A stretch of DNA of 34,785 bases from Nanobdellota archaeon (GCA_021851145.1 JAJZJK010000005.1:1-34785); one strand, 5' to 3'. Positions 19,344-28,896 are shown, counted from the first letter of the stretch. Notes: generated by a model not told the origin, from the sequence alone. Numbers and translations: made by a program.

Positions 19344-19620
19344 ATTTTACCTTTCTAACATTTCCACAATTTAAACATTTATACGTTAAAAAGCCTTGCT
19401 TTAAACGCACTGTACAATTGAACCCTGGTACAAGTAATTTATTACAGCGCCTGCATATTAAAAACTTTTCCTCCTTAGATAATTTTATCTTTTTTGAAGT
19501 CAATATCCTGTGTGCTATGTAGATATACCTGTCTGAAAGCTCTTTATTTTCCTTAGCCATGTTTATTAATGAATAAAAATCCCTCCTGAATCTTTTTTCA
19601 TCGTGTTTCGATATTGCCAT
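19300..19620 (-). CDS. rnp4: RNase P protein component 4 (Rpp21/Rpr2)
   Basis: RYIYIAHRI...KEEKFLICRRCNKLLVPGFNCTVRLKQGFLTYKCLNCG. Confidence 0.9.
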   Translation of the reverse strand: MAISKHDEKRFRRDFYSLINMAKENKELSDRYIYIAHRILTSKKIKLSKEEKFLICRRCNKLLVPGFNCTVRLKQGFLTYKCLNCGNVRKVKYDKRIRRKSDKVSE

Positions 19621-19783
19621 ATTTTATTATCTTTATTCTATTATTAATATCCTAAATGCCTATAAAACCAAAAACTTAAAATAATTACAAATTTTCAAAT
19701 TGTAGAAAAATTTATAAAGGATATGTCTCTCTTAAAAGTAAAGCGCTGTGACAGATGCGCAAAATAAAATTAGGGAGGTTGTT

Positions 19784-19912
19784 ATGGCCAAAAAGAACAA
19801 AGTGGAAGAAGACGATGAAATCATCGAAGAAGACGAACTAGATGGAATGGATGATGAAGATTTAGAAGATACCGACGACTTGGATGATTCAGACGAAATG
19901 GACACAGAGTAA
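19784..19912 (+). CDS. 42-aa highly acidic protein (absent from ORF track)
   Basis: ATG after GGAGGT (19774-); MAKKNKVEEDDEIIEEDELDGMDDEDLEDTDDLDDSDEMDTE*; TATA-like tttataaag ~75 nt upstream; T-rich tail follows. Confidence 0.75.
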   Translation: MAKKNKVEEDDEIIEEDELDGMDDEDLEDTDDLDDSDEMDTE

Positions 19913-19949
19913 ATAAAGTAAAAATAAGTTATTTTTAATATTTTTTTAT

Positions 19950-20447
19950 TTAATTTAATTTCCTTAAAACAAGCACGAGATTCTCATTTGCAAATTCTTC
20001 TGATATAATGCTTTGTCTTTTGTCTCTCCTGACTATCTTAAGGTAGAGCTTATCCCCGTTTTTAGCCCTTATCTCGATTGAATTTTCCATCTTTCTTATA
20101 TCTATATCGTCTTTGTACCTTACGCCTGGCAGGGAAATTGCATGTATTATAGTGTCACCGTGCTTTGATATCAAATCTTCCGGTTCTATTATTTCTTTTG
20201 CAGAGAAGGAGTGCTTTGGGGAGCTTTCCCTTCTATCCTGTGCTTCCTGCTGTTTTTCACTAAATATAGAACCGTTAAATACTCCGTTTAAAACCTGGGG
20301 CATGATCTCCTGAACCATTTTTGTAACGTCAATGTTAACCCCGCTGATGTTTATTCCCTGTGTCTTCAAAGGTCTGCCGCAATGAGGGCAGAAACTCCAC
20401 TCCTTTTCTATTGGGATACCACAAAATAGACATTTTTTCTTTTGCAT
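19950..20447 (-). CDS. Zinc-ribbon protein with Hsp20/alpha-crystallin-like C-terminal domain
   Basis: CLFCGIPIEKEWSFCPHCGRPL; C-term ISLPGVRYKDDIDIRKMENSIEIRAKNGDKLYLKIV...NLVLVLRKLN. Confidence 0.75.
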   Translation of the reverse strand: MQKKKCLFCGIPIEKEWSFCPHCGRPLKTQGINISGVNIDVTKMVQEIMPQVLNGVFNGSIFSEKQQEAQDRRESSPKHSFSAKEIIEPEDLISKHGDTIIHAISLPGVRYKDDIDIRKMENSIEIRAKNGDKLYLKIVRRDKRQSIISEEFANENLVLVLRKLN

Positions 20448-20533
20448 AATGCCTAATCTTGTATGTGATTAAATATATAATTTGCTGTATATTCTAGGAA
20501 AAGGTTAAATTAAGGGAGAATCTAATAAAATAT

Positions 20534-20755
20534 ATGATAAAATCCCTGTTTTTGATAGGATTAATTGTATTCCTGATTGGAGGGATATCTTTTTTAGGAT
20601 TAAATATACAGGCCATAAGCGGCTACATCAACAAATTGTTTTCATTTATACCCATACAGCAGGAATATACTGCAATAATCTTTATGGCAATAGGGTTGAT
20701 AGTGCTTGGGCTAAGCTTTTATCCTAAGATGGGAAAATACTACAAATACTATTGA
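20534..20755 (+). CDS. Small membrane protein (2 TM)
   Basis: Two hydrophobic spans in 73 aa; followed 1 nt later by the next ATG. Confidence 0.7.
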   Translation: MIKSLFLIGLIVFLIGGISFLGLNIQAISGYINKLFSFIPIQQEYTAIIFMAIGLIVLGLSFYPKMGKYYKYY

Positions 20756-20756
20756 C

Positions 20757-20972
20757 ATGGGATTTGCCGGAACAAACATAACCGATGAGGACGCTCAGGA
20801 AATATTGACTTTGCTTGTAACTGCATATTCTGCAATTCCGCCGGTTGTAAAACCATACATACCAAGTTTGGACAGAATTTTAAAAGCTCTTCCCGACACT
20901 GTTAGGAAATATTCTGTAGAGGATATAATAAAGCTCCTTGGTTGGGCCGCAAAAAATGACATAGTTATTTAG
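20757..20972 (+). CDS. Hypothetical 71-aa protein
   Basis: ATG 1 nt after the upstream stop. Confidence 0.65.
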   Translation: MGFAGTNITDEDAQEILTLLVTAYSAIPPVVKPYIPSLDRILKALPDTVRKYSVEDIIKLLGWAAKNDIVI

Positions 20973-21077
20973 CAGTAAAGCAATTATGCTTACCATTATT
21001 TTTTAAGTATAAAATTTAATACAGCAAATAAAACACAACGATAGGTTTAAATTCAGATAGATATTCTATTTAAGGAT

Positions 21078-21488
21078 ATGATAATTGACGGAAAAGACTC
21101 TGTATTAGGAAGGTTGGCAACTTTTGCAGCAAAATCAGCTCTAGAAGGAGAGCAGGTCGACATAATAAATGCAAATGATATAGTCATAGTTGGAAACAAA
21201 AACAGCATACTTAAAAAATATCTGGAAAGGAGAAGAATAGGTACGATGTCAAAAGGCCCTTTCTTTCCGAGAGACACAAAGGGGATAGTCAGAAGAGCGA
21301 TTAGAGGGATGATAAGGGACAAGAGATACCACGGAAGAGAGGCATTCAAAAGAATAAAAGTATTTGAAGGTACTCCGGAAGAATTAAAAGACAAGGAGAT
21401 TATCAATATTGCAAAAGTAAGAATGGACAGGCCTATACACAAAGTTAAAATAGGAGAACTTGCAAATATACTTAAACAGGTAAAGTAA
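21078..21488 (+). CDS. rpl13: 50S ribosomal protein L13
   Basis: IDGKDSVLGRLATFAAKSALEGEQVDIINANDIVIVGNK; GPFFPRDTKGIVRRAIRGMI. Confidence 0.97.
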   Translation: MIIDGKDSVLGRLATFAAKSALEGEQVDIINANDIVIVGNKNSILKKYLERRRIGTMSKGPFFPRDTKGIVRRAIRGMIRDKRYHGREAFKRIKVFEGTPEELKDKEIINIAKVRMDRPIHKVKIGELANILKQVK

Positions 21489-21489
21489 A

Positions 21490-21885
21490 ATGAAAAAGAA
21501 CGCAATAATCGTAGCAAAGAGAAAAACGGCAATAGCGAACGCTGTTATAAAAGAAGGAACAGGAAATGTTTTTGTAAACGGAAAATCCTTGTATTCTTTT
21601 AATGATAAATTATTTAGAGAAATTGCATCTGAGCCAATTGAACTTTCTGATGAGCTTTATAAAAAATATGATATAACTATAACTATAACAGGCGGAGGCC
21701 AAGTAGCAAGGGCCCAGACAATAAGGTCGGCAATTGCAAAAAGCCTGGTTAAAAAGGAAAAAAGCCTTAGGAAGAAATTCTTAGAGTATGACAGAACGCT
21801 GTTGGTAGATGATAAAAGACAGACTGAAGCCCAGAAACCTTACAGAAGTGCAGCAAGGGCACTCAAACAGACAAGCTACAGATGA
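21490..21885 (+). CDS. rps9: 30S ribosomal protein S9
   Basis: AKRKTAIANAVIKEGTGNVFVNG...GGGQVARAQTIRSAIAKSL...KPYRSAARALKQTSYR. Confidence 0.97.
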   Translation: MKKNAIIVAKRKTAIANAVIKEGTGNVFVNGKSLYSFNDKLFREIASEPIELSDELYKKYDITITITGGGQVARAQTIRSAIAKSLVKKEKSLRKKFLEYDRTLLVDDKRQTEAQKPYRSAARALKQTSYR

Positions 21886-21921
21886 GCATAAAAGCTTAAA
21901 TATCTGGTTTTTTCTCATAGT

Positions 21922-22485
21922 TTGATGGATAGTTTGTATGAATTCATAAACAAAGAACAAAAAAGCAAACTTGAGGGCCTTTCTAAGCTTATTGAAGAAG
22001 GCAAACACGAAAGGGCCCAAAGCAAATTAATGGACATTATCTTTGAACGTACGCTGTATATGGGTGTCCTAAAGGAAAAGGGTATTGAAAACAAAATAGA
22101 CCATACTATGAAGGTATATGTTGCCGGCCCATACACCCCGAAGGAAACAAGCCTGCATGAGGCTGCGAGAGTTGCGCATTTAAACACAGAGTTTGCTATA
22201 CATGAGGGCATGCAGGTAATAGACAAAGGACATTTTCCTTACATACCTCACTTATTACATTTTATTCATTTATATGGCGGAAAAAGCCTTCCTTATGAAT
22301 ATTATGCTGACGCAGGCATTGAATGGCTACAAGCATGTGATGCAATACTTTATTATGATGGTAGGATAGGAAAATCAAAGGGAGCTGATAATGAACTTAA
22401 AATTGCAATAGATAGCGGAAAAACGGTATTTTTCAGCATATACGAAATTCCACATTATGTTCCGGCTAAAAAGCAGAACCTCTGA
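21922..22485 (+). CDS. DUF4406/nucleoside 2-deoxyribosyltransferase-like protein with extra N-terminal region
   Basis: VYVAGPYTPK...AIHEGMQVIDKGHFPYIPHLLHF...GIEWLQACDAILYYDGRIGKSKGADNELKIA. Confidence 0.75.
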   Translation: MMDSLYEFINKEQKSKLEGLSKLIEEGKHERAQSKLMDIIFERTLYMGVLKEKGIENKIDHTMKVYVAGPYTPKETSLHEAARVAHLNTEFAIHEGMQVIDKGHFPYIPHLLHFIHLYGGKSLPYEYYADAGIEWLQACDAILYYDGRIGKSKGADNELKIAIDSGKTVFFSIYEIPHYVPAKKQNL

Positions 22486-22491
22486 TCAAAA

Positions 22492-22947
22492 ATGAAAACG
22501 CAGAAAGCATTAGACTTCTTCAAAACGAATGGGCTTTTTTTGGATTATATTGAAACTGAAAAAAGCACAGCAAGCTCACAGGAAGCTGCTTCGGTTATAG
22601 GGTGCACTACAGGAGAAATAGCAAAATCCATAATATTTGAAAGCGGCGGAAAAGCTATACTGGTTCTGATAGAAGGCGATAAAAAAGTAGATATTAAAAA
22701 ACTTGAAGGGATAGTATCCTCTAAAATAAAAAAGGCAGACCCGTTATTTATCCTGCAAAAAACCGGCTTTGAGGTTGGAGGAGTTTCTCCAATTCCTAAT
22801 GAAAATATAATAATATTCATAGACAGCGGCATAACCAAGCATGAATTTATTTGGGTATCTGCAGGATCTAAGGAGTCTGTTATAAAGCTAAGCACAAAAG
22901 GCCTTGAAAAGGCATTAAAAGCGCCTATTGTTTGCGTTTCAACCTAA
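22492..22947 (+). CDS. YbaK/EbsC-type aminoacyl-tRNA deacylase
   Basis: TGEIAKSIIFESGGKAILVLIEGDKKVDIKKL...VGGVSPIP. Confidence 0.92.
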   Translation: MKTQKALDFFKTNGLFLDYIETEKSTASSQEAASVIGCTTGEIAKSIIFESGGKAILVLIEGDKKVDIKKLEGIVSSKIKKADPLFILQKTGFEVGGVSPIPNENIIIFIDSGITKHEFIWVSAGSKESVIKLSTKGLEKALKAPIVCVST

Positions 22948-23353
22948 ATACTGATAAGATAAAGAGAAGAAAGGCAAAAGCTATAAAGATAGCATCAATA
23001 TACAGATTCAAAGGTTGATAATAATTGCTTAGATTATAGTACTGCCCTACGCTTACAAGGAAGTTAGCTTCATCCGAGATAAGGCCTACGCCAAAGCCAA
23101 ACGCAAAAGCAGTAACGCACATTGCCCTGATATCTTTTCTTAATTTTTCATTTAATGAAAAAAACACTAAACCTGTTACTATTACTAGAATTATTCCAAG
23201 AAATATATGGTGAAACTTTATCCCGTCATAGCCCAGCCCTAGATTTCCCCCAAAATAAACATACAGCCTAGCTATCAGTATAGCTGAAACTATTCCGACG
23301 AATAAGTAAAGAGAGGGTTGTTCATATATCCTTTTGCTGATATTTTTTGCCAT
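22925..23353 (-). CDS. Small multi-TM membrane protein
   Basis: About 4 hydrophobic spans; converges and overlaps YbaK by 23 nt. Confidence 0.75.
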   Translation of the reverse strand: MAKNISKRIYEQPSLYLFVGIVSAILIARLYVYFGGNLGLGYDGIKFHHIFLGIILVIVTGLVFFSLNEKLRKDIRAMCVTAFAFGFGVGLISDEANFLVSVGQYYNLSNYYQPLNLYIDAIFIAFAFLLFILSVFRLKRKQ

Positions 23354-23399
23354 AAATTCAATATTATTAATATTAACAAATGTTATTTATAAAGAGTAT

Positions 23400-23474
23400 G
23401 GGCCGGTGGTCTAATGGCATGACATCACGTTCGCATCGTGAAGGCTCCGAGTTCAAATCTCGGCCGGTCCACCA
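23400..23474 (+). tRNA. tRNA-Ala(CGC), CCA encoded
   Basis: Acceptor GGGCCGG/CCGGTCC with G3:U70; anticodon arm TCACG-TTCGCAT-CGTGA; A73 then CCA. Confidence 0.95.
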
Positions 23475-23488
23475 TACTAAAATTAATT

Positions 23489-24502
23489 TTAAAGGAAAAC
23501 CTTTTGATGGTTGCCTCTCCCCCATATTATCTTATTTGTGAAGAAAAGCGAGACCGCAGAAACAATTATTATTGAAAATGTAGATATTATCGAGAAATCT
23601 GTCCTGCCAAATGTCAGCACATATTTTGATATGACGCTTATCATGAGTATATCAAAGGCAACCACTGCAAGTATAAACGCATTGAATTTACCGAAGCGGT
23701 ATGCGGAGCTTAAGAACCCTTTGTTCCTAAAGTTTATTTTCTCGTTTACAATAAAGTTGGAAAGGCCGCTTATCTCCCCTCCTAGAAGCACTGCTATCGG
23801 GTAGAAAAATCCCAGGCTTAAGCTGGTGTACACCATTAATAAATTTACAATGTAAGAAAGCGAGGATATTAAGCTATAATTTATCGATGTTTTGTTAAAG
23901 CTCTTTATTACGGACTCCGCCATCTCTGCAAGATTTATCCTTTTATTGTCTTTTCCGTACTCCTCCCTTATTATTTCCGTATTGTGTATACCGTGCGCAT
24001 TGAGGATATTTATTGATTCAACCATGAAAGACTTGCCGTTTAGTTTAGTGTCTCTCAATAGAAGCGCTGCTTCCTTTGTAATTATTCGATTGAATGAAAA
24101 ATTATTGTAGGAATTACCAAATGACAATAAATTTGAGAGTTCTGTAACCACCATTTCTCTGAAATTTCTTCTTCCGCTTTCAACCAGATTTCCTCCGTTT
24201 AAGTAGTCCGTAAACCATATGGCATTAACAGTAGAGTAACTTTCAAATGTTACTATCTTCTCCGCTCCTAGATTCAAAGCAGCTGACAGTCCTAAACGAA
24301 AGCTTTCTCCAAAAAGCCGTATATGCTTGAACCTTACAATAATGAGGTTATCCCACCTGCTTTCATCCTCCTCATTGGAATCCAGCAGTACTATTGAAGG
24401 GCTTTTGACCGCTTTATTCAGCCTATCTAGAAATTGCTGTCTCTGTGAACTTTTTTGATTCACAAACGCGGGTAAAAGGAACGCTATACTCGGACTGTTC
24501 AT
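23489..24502 (-). CDS. GT2-like (DPM1-like) domain fused to GtrA-like membrane domain
   Basis: Soluble GT-A-like half, then GtrA-like half YSLISSLSYIVNLLMVYTSLSL...EISGLSNFIVNEKINFRNKG. Confidence 0.75.
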   Translation of the reverse strand: MNSPSIAFLLPAFVNQKSSQRQQFLDRLNKAVKSPSIVLLDSNEEDESRWDNLIIVRFKHIRLFGESFRLGLSAALNLGAEKIVTFESYSTVNAIWFTDYLNGGNLVESGRRNFREMVVTELSNLLSFGNSYNNFSFNRIITKEAALLLRDTKLNGKSFMVESINILNAHGIHNTEIIREEYGKDNKRINLAEMAESVIKSFNKTSINYSLISSLSYIVNLLMVYTSLSLGFFYPIAVLLGGEISGLSNFIVNEKINFRNKGFLSSAYRFGKFNAFILAVVAFDILMISVISKYVLTFGRTDFSIISTFSIIIVSAVSLFFTNKIIWGRGNHQKVFL

Positions 24503-24576
24503 TAATAAGTAAACACACTAGATTGTATTTAAACTTAATTTTCTACCTTTCAAAGGTAACTCGTTTTATTTTATAG

Positions 24577-25569
24577 CTAGATATCTGTAAATTTTACAAG
24601 TATTCCGCCAAATGAATTCAATTGACTCAAAGATTCATCATTTTCATCAAATAGAACAACCTCACAATCCATACTGTCAAGCCTTTCCAAAATTTCTTTA
24701 TTGTTAAGTACATACTCTTTTGATAATAATGCCTGAACTGGCCTTTTTTCATTTAATACTGTATTTATCTGTTCTTTTCCGTATACGTAATTTTTTTCAT
24801 TTTTTGATATTCCTGTTAAATATTCATTCATAAGCTTTCTTTGCACAGCAAGTCTTGATTTGCCCAACGCGGCATTTATGCTGTCTCTGGACAAAAGCTC
24901 TTTTAAACCAGTATCCGCATATGAAACAGTCTCATATACAATATTTTTATCCTTAAGGTAATTTTTTCTTAGATCCTCATTGTCCATTGCCTTGCCCGCA
25001 ACTATAAAGGCATTGTAACCTTTTTTGTACTCCTCCAGAAGCAAGGTGGAAAGCTTTGTAAAAAACTCCTTTCTGCTTTCGTTTTTGAATCTTTTTCCGC
25101 TAACGGACTTGCTAAAATCCATTTTTCTCTTTATCCTGTAATTAGACATGGCATAGAAAAAAGCTTCCCCTTCTTCATAAACGCAGATAAAAACCTTTGG
25201 CGAGGTTTCTGCTGCCTGCCTTATTAATTTAATCTGAAAATTAAGAAGCTTTGATTTCTTAAGTGTAAACCCCGTGCCTCTCTTTATTGATAGAGTATGG
25301 TACTTGTGTAACGGGACATTTTCATCAGATGAATACGTAATCCTTCCGCTTACATCCAGGGAAGTTTCAGTCAGCTTCAGTTTTTCTATTATTATGCTTA
25401 TCTTTATTGTTTTTATTTCCTGCGACTTTCCTACGACTACCTTTCTTCTTGAATAAGCAGTCAGTTCATCCCCATTTTCCAATATATATTGTAGGAAAAT
25501 AAGATCGCTATAGGATTTCACTATTGCTTTTATTGTGTTATTTTTACTGTCTAACTTCGCAATTTTCAT
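24577..25569 (-). CDS. pelA: mRNA surveillance protein Pelota
   Basis: VVVGKSQEIKTIKISIIIEKLKLTETSLDVSGRITYSSDENVPLHKYHTLSIKRGTGFTLKKS. Confidence 0.88.
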   Translation of the reverse strand: MKIAKLDSKNNTIKAIVKSYSDLIFLQYILENGDELTAYSRRKVVVGKSQEIKTIKISIIIEKLKLTETSLDVSGRITYSSDENVPLHKYHTLSIKRGTGFTLKKSKLLNFQIKLIRQAAETSPKVFICVYEEGEAFFYAMSNYRIKRKMDFSKSVSGKRFKNESRKEFFTKLSTLLLEEYKKGYNAFIVAGKAMDNEDLRKNYLKDKNIVYETVSYADTGLKELLSRDSINAALGKSRLAVQRKLMNEYLTGISKNEKNYVYGKEQINTVLNEKRPVQALLSKEYVLNNKEILERLDSMDCEVVLFDENDESLSQLNSFGGILVKFTDI

Positions 25570-26675
25570 ATTATTGAATAAACTGTATAAACCAAGCCAA
25601 GCAGCATTACTATAAATGTAAAGATTATCAGGTAAACTCCTCCAGGAACCAGATATTTTATCTGCTTTTTATCTCTCTTTTTCCTTTCTAAATATACTGC
25701 ATATAATATCATTATTGCCAAAATTGAAATAAATATGCCCCCTGTTACATCCAAAATACTTTCAAAATTAAAACCAAAGAATGCTATCGCAAACGGAGCA
25801 GCTAACGAAAGAAACATGCTAGGTTTCCTTGCAATCCCAAAGTCATAAGTAAACGAATCTGCAAGCACAAGGCTTAGCGCAATATAAGGAGTTAAAAGGA
25901 TGAACAAAGTTGTCATAGAGAACAGCAATTCATAATAAACAGAATGTATTCCATCTGTTGCAATTGTTGAAACAGTAGGCCCAAATGCCCCCACAAAAGC
26001 AAAGGAAAAGAAGATGTAAAGAAGCAAAGTAATGATGTAAGAAACAACTATCACACTGGTTAAGTTCTTTACTCCTCCAAGTTCCTCTTTCACTTCCGGG
26101 ATAACTGTATACCCTGTAAATGAGAAAAGGATTATACCAAATGGGCCAAATAAACTAGTTAAATTGTAATTGTAGAAGTTGGCATCTTTTACTATGGTTA
26201 AAACAGATAAAGCTGCAGCGATTATAAGCGCTATTTTTATGAAAAGCAGCGGAAGTTCTGCATCCTCCACAAATTTGTAGCCTTTGTAAATTAATGGAAG
26301 TGTAAGAAGGAAAACTAAAAGCACTGAAACTGCGTAGGGGATATGGAAAAGAAAAACCATAACTAATGCAATGCCTGTAAGATAGGCTATTTGAGCACCG
26401 TATATTGTAAGAACCTGGAAAAGAAGGATTAACACCCTTAACCTCTTTCCTGTGTACTTGCTTATCATAACTGGCAGCTGATGAAGTTTTTTAAAGTGAC
26501 TTGAAAGTTCTCCAGTGTACATTGTTATAAGTATGGACGCAAAACCAATAAGAACCAATAATGCTATGCCCTCAAAAAACCCGCTTTTTTCTATTGCATA
26601 AGGTAAAGCCAGTATACCACCGCCTACTATGGTTCCAACGGTAGTGCTTAACGCCGCAAGATATCTTATATTCAT
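25566..26675 (-). CDS. Amino acid permease (aromatic amino acid/AVT-like, APC superfamily)
   Basis: LSTTVGTIVGGGILALPYAIEKSG; ~11 TM; FSFTGYTVIPEVKEELGG. Confidence 0.88.
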   Translation of the reverse strand: MNIRYLAALSTTVGTIVGGGILALPYAIEKSGFFEGIALLVLIGFASILITMYTGELSSHFKKLHQLPVMISKYTGKRLRVLILLFQVLTIYGAQIAYLTGIALVMVFLFHIPYAVSVLLVFLLTLPLIYKGYKFVEDAELPLLFIKIALIIAAALSVLTIVKDANFYNYNLTSLFGPFGIILFSFTGYTVIPEVKEELGGVKNLTSVIVVSYIITLLLYIFFSFAFVGAFGPTVSTIATDGIHSVYYELLFSMTTLFILLTPYIALSLVLADSFTYDFGIARKPSMFLSLAAPFAIAFFGFNFESILDVTGGIFISILAIMILYAVYLERKKRDKKQIKYLVPGGVYLIIFTFIVMLLGLVYTVYSII

Positions 26676-26765
26676 AGAGTTAGTAGCATCTTAAGACTAA
26701 TAAATTTGGTGTTTAGGAAATTATAATATAATTTATTAATACAAGCGCTTTAATACTATTTATGC

Positions 26766-26838
26766 GCTCTCGTAGTCTAGCGGCCAAGGACAGTGGCCTC
26801 TCGAGTCACTGACCCGGGTTCAAATCCCGGCGGGAGCA
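26766..26838 (+). tRNA. tRNA-Glu(CTC)
   Basis: Acceptor GCTCTCG/CGGGAGC; anticodon arm GTGGC-CTCTCGA-GTCAC; T arm CCGGG-TTCAAAT-CCCGG. Confidence 0.93.
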
Positions 26839-26922
26839 ATATTTAATATAAAACGAGTAATAATAATTAGTTTAATACTGAAAAACAAAAACCTATTTAT
26901 TCTTTATTAGTATTATGTTGCT

Positions 26923-27876
26923 ATGTCTGAAATTCCCTTCAAAGGAGAGATTCGCAGGGATTATATAACGGGATCAGACGTAATATTCACTTTCTCAAGG
27001 GACAAAAGGCCGAAGGATTTTAAAAACGAAGAGATACTTTACGGCAAAGCAGAGAACTGCCCATTTGAGTATGGAAAAGAAAACTTAAACACAACAATTA
27101 AGTTTGTTGGGGATCCCTGGAAACTTAGATTAATGTACAATAAATACCCTATTGTAAACGAAAATGTGACTCTATCTGATAAAGAGGACTTTTTCACGAA
27201 GTATGTGAATTATGGGCATTCTTATGTAATAATAGACACTCCCGATCATTTACAGAAATTTTATCAGATTAAAGAAGACCTACTAGAAAGCTGGTTTAAG
27301 CTCATAATAGACGCAGAAGATTTAGCTTATTCTGACGAAAAAATAAAACATGTTTACACTTTTAGAAATAATGGAAGCATAAGCGGCGGAAGCTTATACC
27401 ATCCACATACGCAGGTGATAGGATTCACTTTTTTGCCTCCAATAATAAAACAGGAACTAGAAATTATAAAAAATAATGAAAAGAGATGCGTGATTGAAGA
27501 AGCTATAGGAAAAGAGGGAAAAAGAACCTTACTAAAGGATGAAAATGTTGTAGCAATAGCCCCTTATGGGTCAAGATTTCGCGGACTTTCAATAATAGTG
27601 CCTAAAAGGCATATGGATTATGTTGGCAGGTTGGATGATGCAGAGATAAAAAGCTTGGCAAAATTTATAAAGATAATCCTTGAAAAGAATTATAAAATAT
27701 TTGGAAGCCACTCCTATAATCTAATATTTCATGAATTAAAAGGCAATAAAGAATTGCATTTCTATATAGAGATAGCGCCAAGGTTTTCTAATTTTGGAGC
27801 AATGGAGCTGTCTGGCCTTTACATAAACTCATTAAGGCCAGAAGAATACCTAGAATTATTCAATAAAGCTAATTAA
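26923..27876 (+). CDS. galT: Galactose-1-phosphate uridylyltransferase-like (GalT, HIT superfamily)
   Basis: IRRDYITGSDVIFTFSRDKRPKDF; NNGSISGGSLYHPHTQVIG; LHFYIEIAPRFSNFGAMELSG. Confidence 0.9.
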   Translation: MSEIPFKGEIRRDYITGSDVIFTFSRDKRPKDFKNEEILYGKAENCPFEYGKENLNTTIKFVGDPWKLRLMYNKYPIVNENVTLSDKEDFFTKYVNYGHSYVIIDTPDHLQKFYQIKEDLLESWFKLIIDAEDLAYSDEKIKHVYTFRNNGSISGGSLYHPHTQVIGFTFLPPIIKQELEIIKNNEKRCVIEEAIGKEGKRTLLKDENVVAIAPYGSRFRGLSIIVPKRHMDYVGRLDDAEIKSLAKFIKIILEKNYKIFGSHSYNLIFHELKGNKELHFYIEIAPRFSNFGAMELSGLYINSLRPEEYLELFNKAN

Positions 27877-27878
27877 AT

Positions 27879-28859
27879 TCACTTTGAAATAAAAGACAAC
27901 AATTCTGACAGATCCTCTTTATTTCCGTACATTGCAACTCCACCGACAAAAATTGTTTGAACAGCTGGCTTTGAATTTTTAACGTAATTAAAGAAGCCTT
28001 TTTTGTATTCATCCTCGAGATTTTCCTTTATTAGAACATCAAATTCTCCCACGTCATATGATTTAAATTCATCATGGTCTATAAGGTAGCCATAAACATT
28101 TCCGCTTTTTGATTCCATGTTTATTATGTCAGTTATGTGATACTCTCCGCCGGCTCCTTTTTTAACTTTCCCGATTTTGTCTGCCCCTTTTTCATCGATA
28201 AGATAAACCCCTCCTGCTACTGACAGATCAGTAGGGTTTTTATTTACGTATTCCAAAGGAGGCTTCTCTAATACTTTATCGAGTTTATAGAAATTGCCTT
28301 CTATGTTATTACAGTATGCTGCAGATTTCTCTGTAATTCTCTTAACGTTGTTTCTTTTCATTGAAACTAAAGTCTCGCCCTCATACTTAGAAAGCATCTG
28401 TTCAAGTAAGGACTTCCCGCCTTTGACATTTTGCTGGATAACATCGGAAAACATGACTGCACAAGAGTCTCCATTTACGAAACCATTGTCATAAGCTACC
28501 TTCAAACCTCTTGCAGTTCCTAAAGGTTTACCTGTTTTTCTGTTTACAGGCTGATAATCCAAACTTATTTTTATCTCCCCATTTTCTATTTCTTTTTTGT
28601 ATTCACTTAAGTTGTTTGCAACATTGTCCTTGCTAAAATAATCTATAAGCAATTTAAAACTGGGTAAGCCTTCTTTATCGTTTCTTGAAACTATTAATAT
28701 GTCTTTTATCCCTGCTTTTATCATTTGATACACTATCCGTTTAGTCATAGGGATTTCCCCTAAAGGTAGCATGGGTTTTGGTATGTAGTAAGAAGCTGGC
28801 CTAGCTCTTGTTCCGCTGCCAGAAGCAAGAATAACTCCTTTGGTTATCCTATTTACCAT
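27879..28859 (-). CDS. Sugar-phosphate nucleotidyltransferase
   Basis: GVILASGSGTRARPASYYIPKPMLPLGEIPMTKRIVYQMIKAGI. Confidence 0.93.
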   Translation of the reverse strand: MVNRITKGVILASGSGTRARPASYYIPKPMLPLGEIPMTKRIVYQMIKAGIKDILIVSRNDKEGLPSFKLLIDYFSKDNVANNLSEYKKEIENGEIKISLDYQPVNRKTGKPLGTARGLKVAYDNGFVNGDSCAVMFSDVIQQNVKGGKSLLEQMLSKYEGETLVSMKRNNVKRITEKSAAYCNNIEGNFYKLDKVLEKPPLEYVNKNPTDLSVAGGVYLIDEKGADKIGKVKKGAGGEYHITDIINMESKSGNVYGYLIDHDEFKSYDVGEFDVLIKENLEDEYKKGFFNYVKNSKPAVQTIFVGGVAMYGNKEDLSELLSFISK

Positions 28860-28896
28860 GGTATAATAGTGATAGAATCTTATTTAAATAGTTAAC

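Noticed and set aside
21053-21532. 159-aa minus-strand ORF
   Set aside because: Antisense shadow of ribosomal protein L13.
22545-22895. 116-aa minus-strand ORF
   Set aside because: Antisense to the YbaK-like deacylase.
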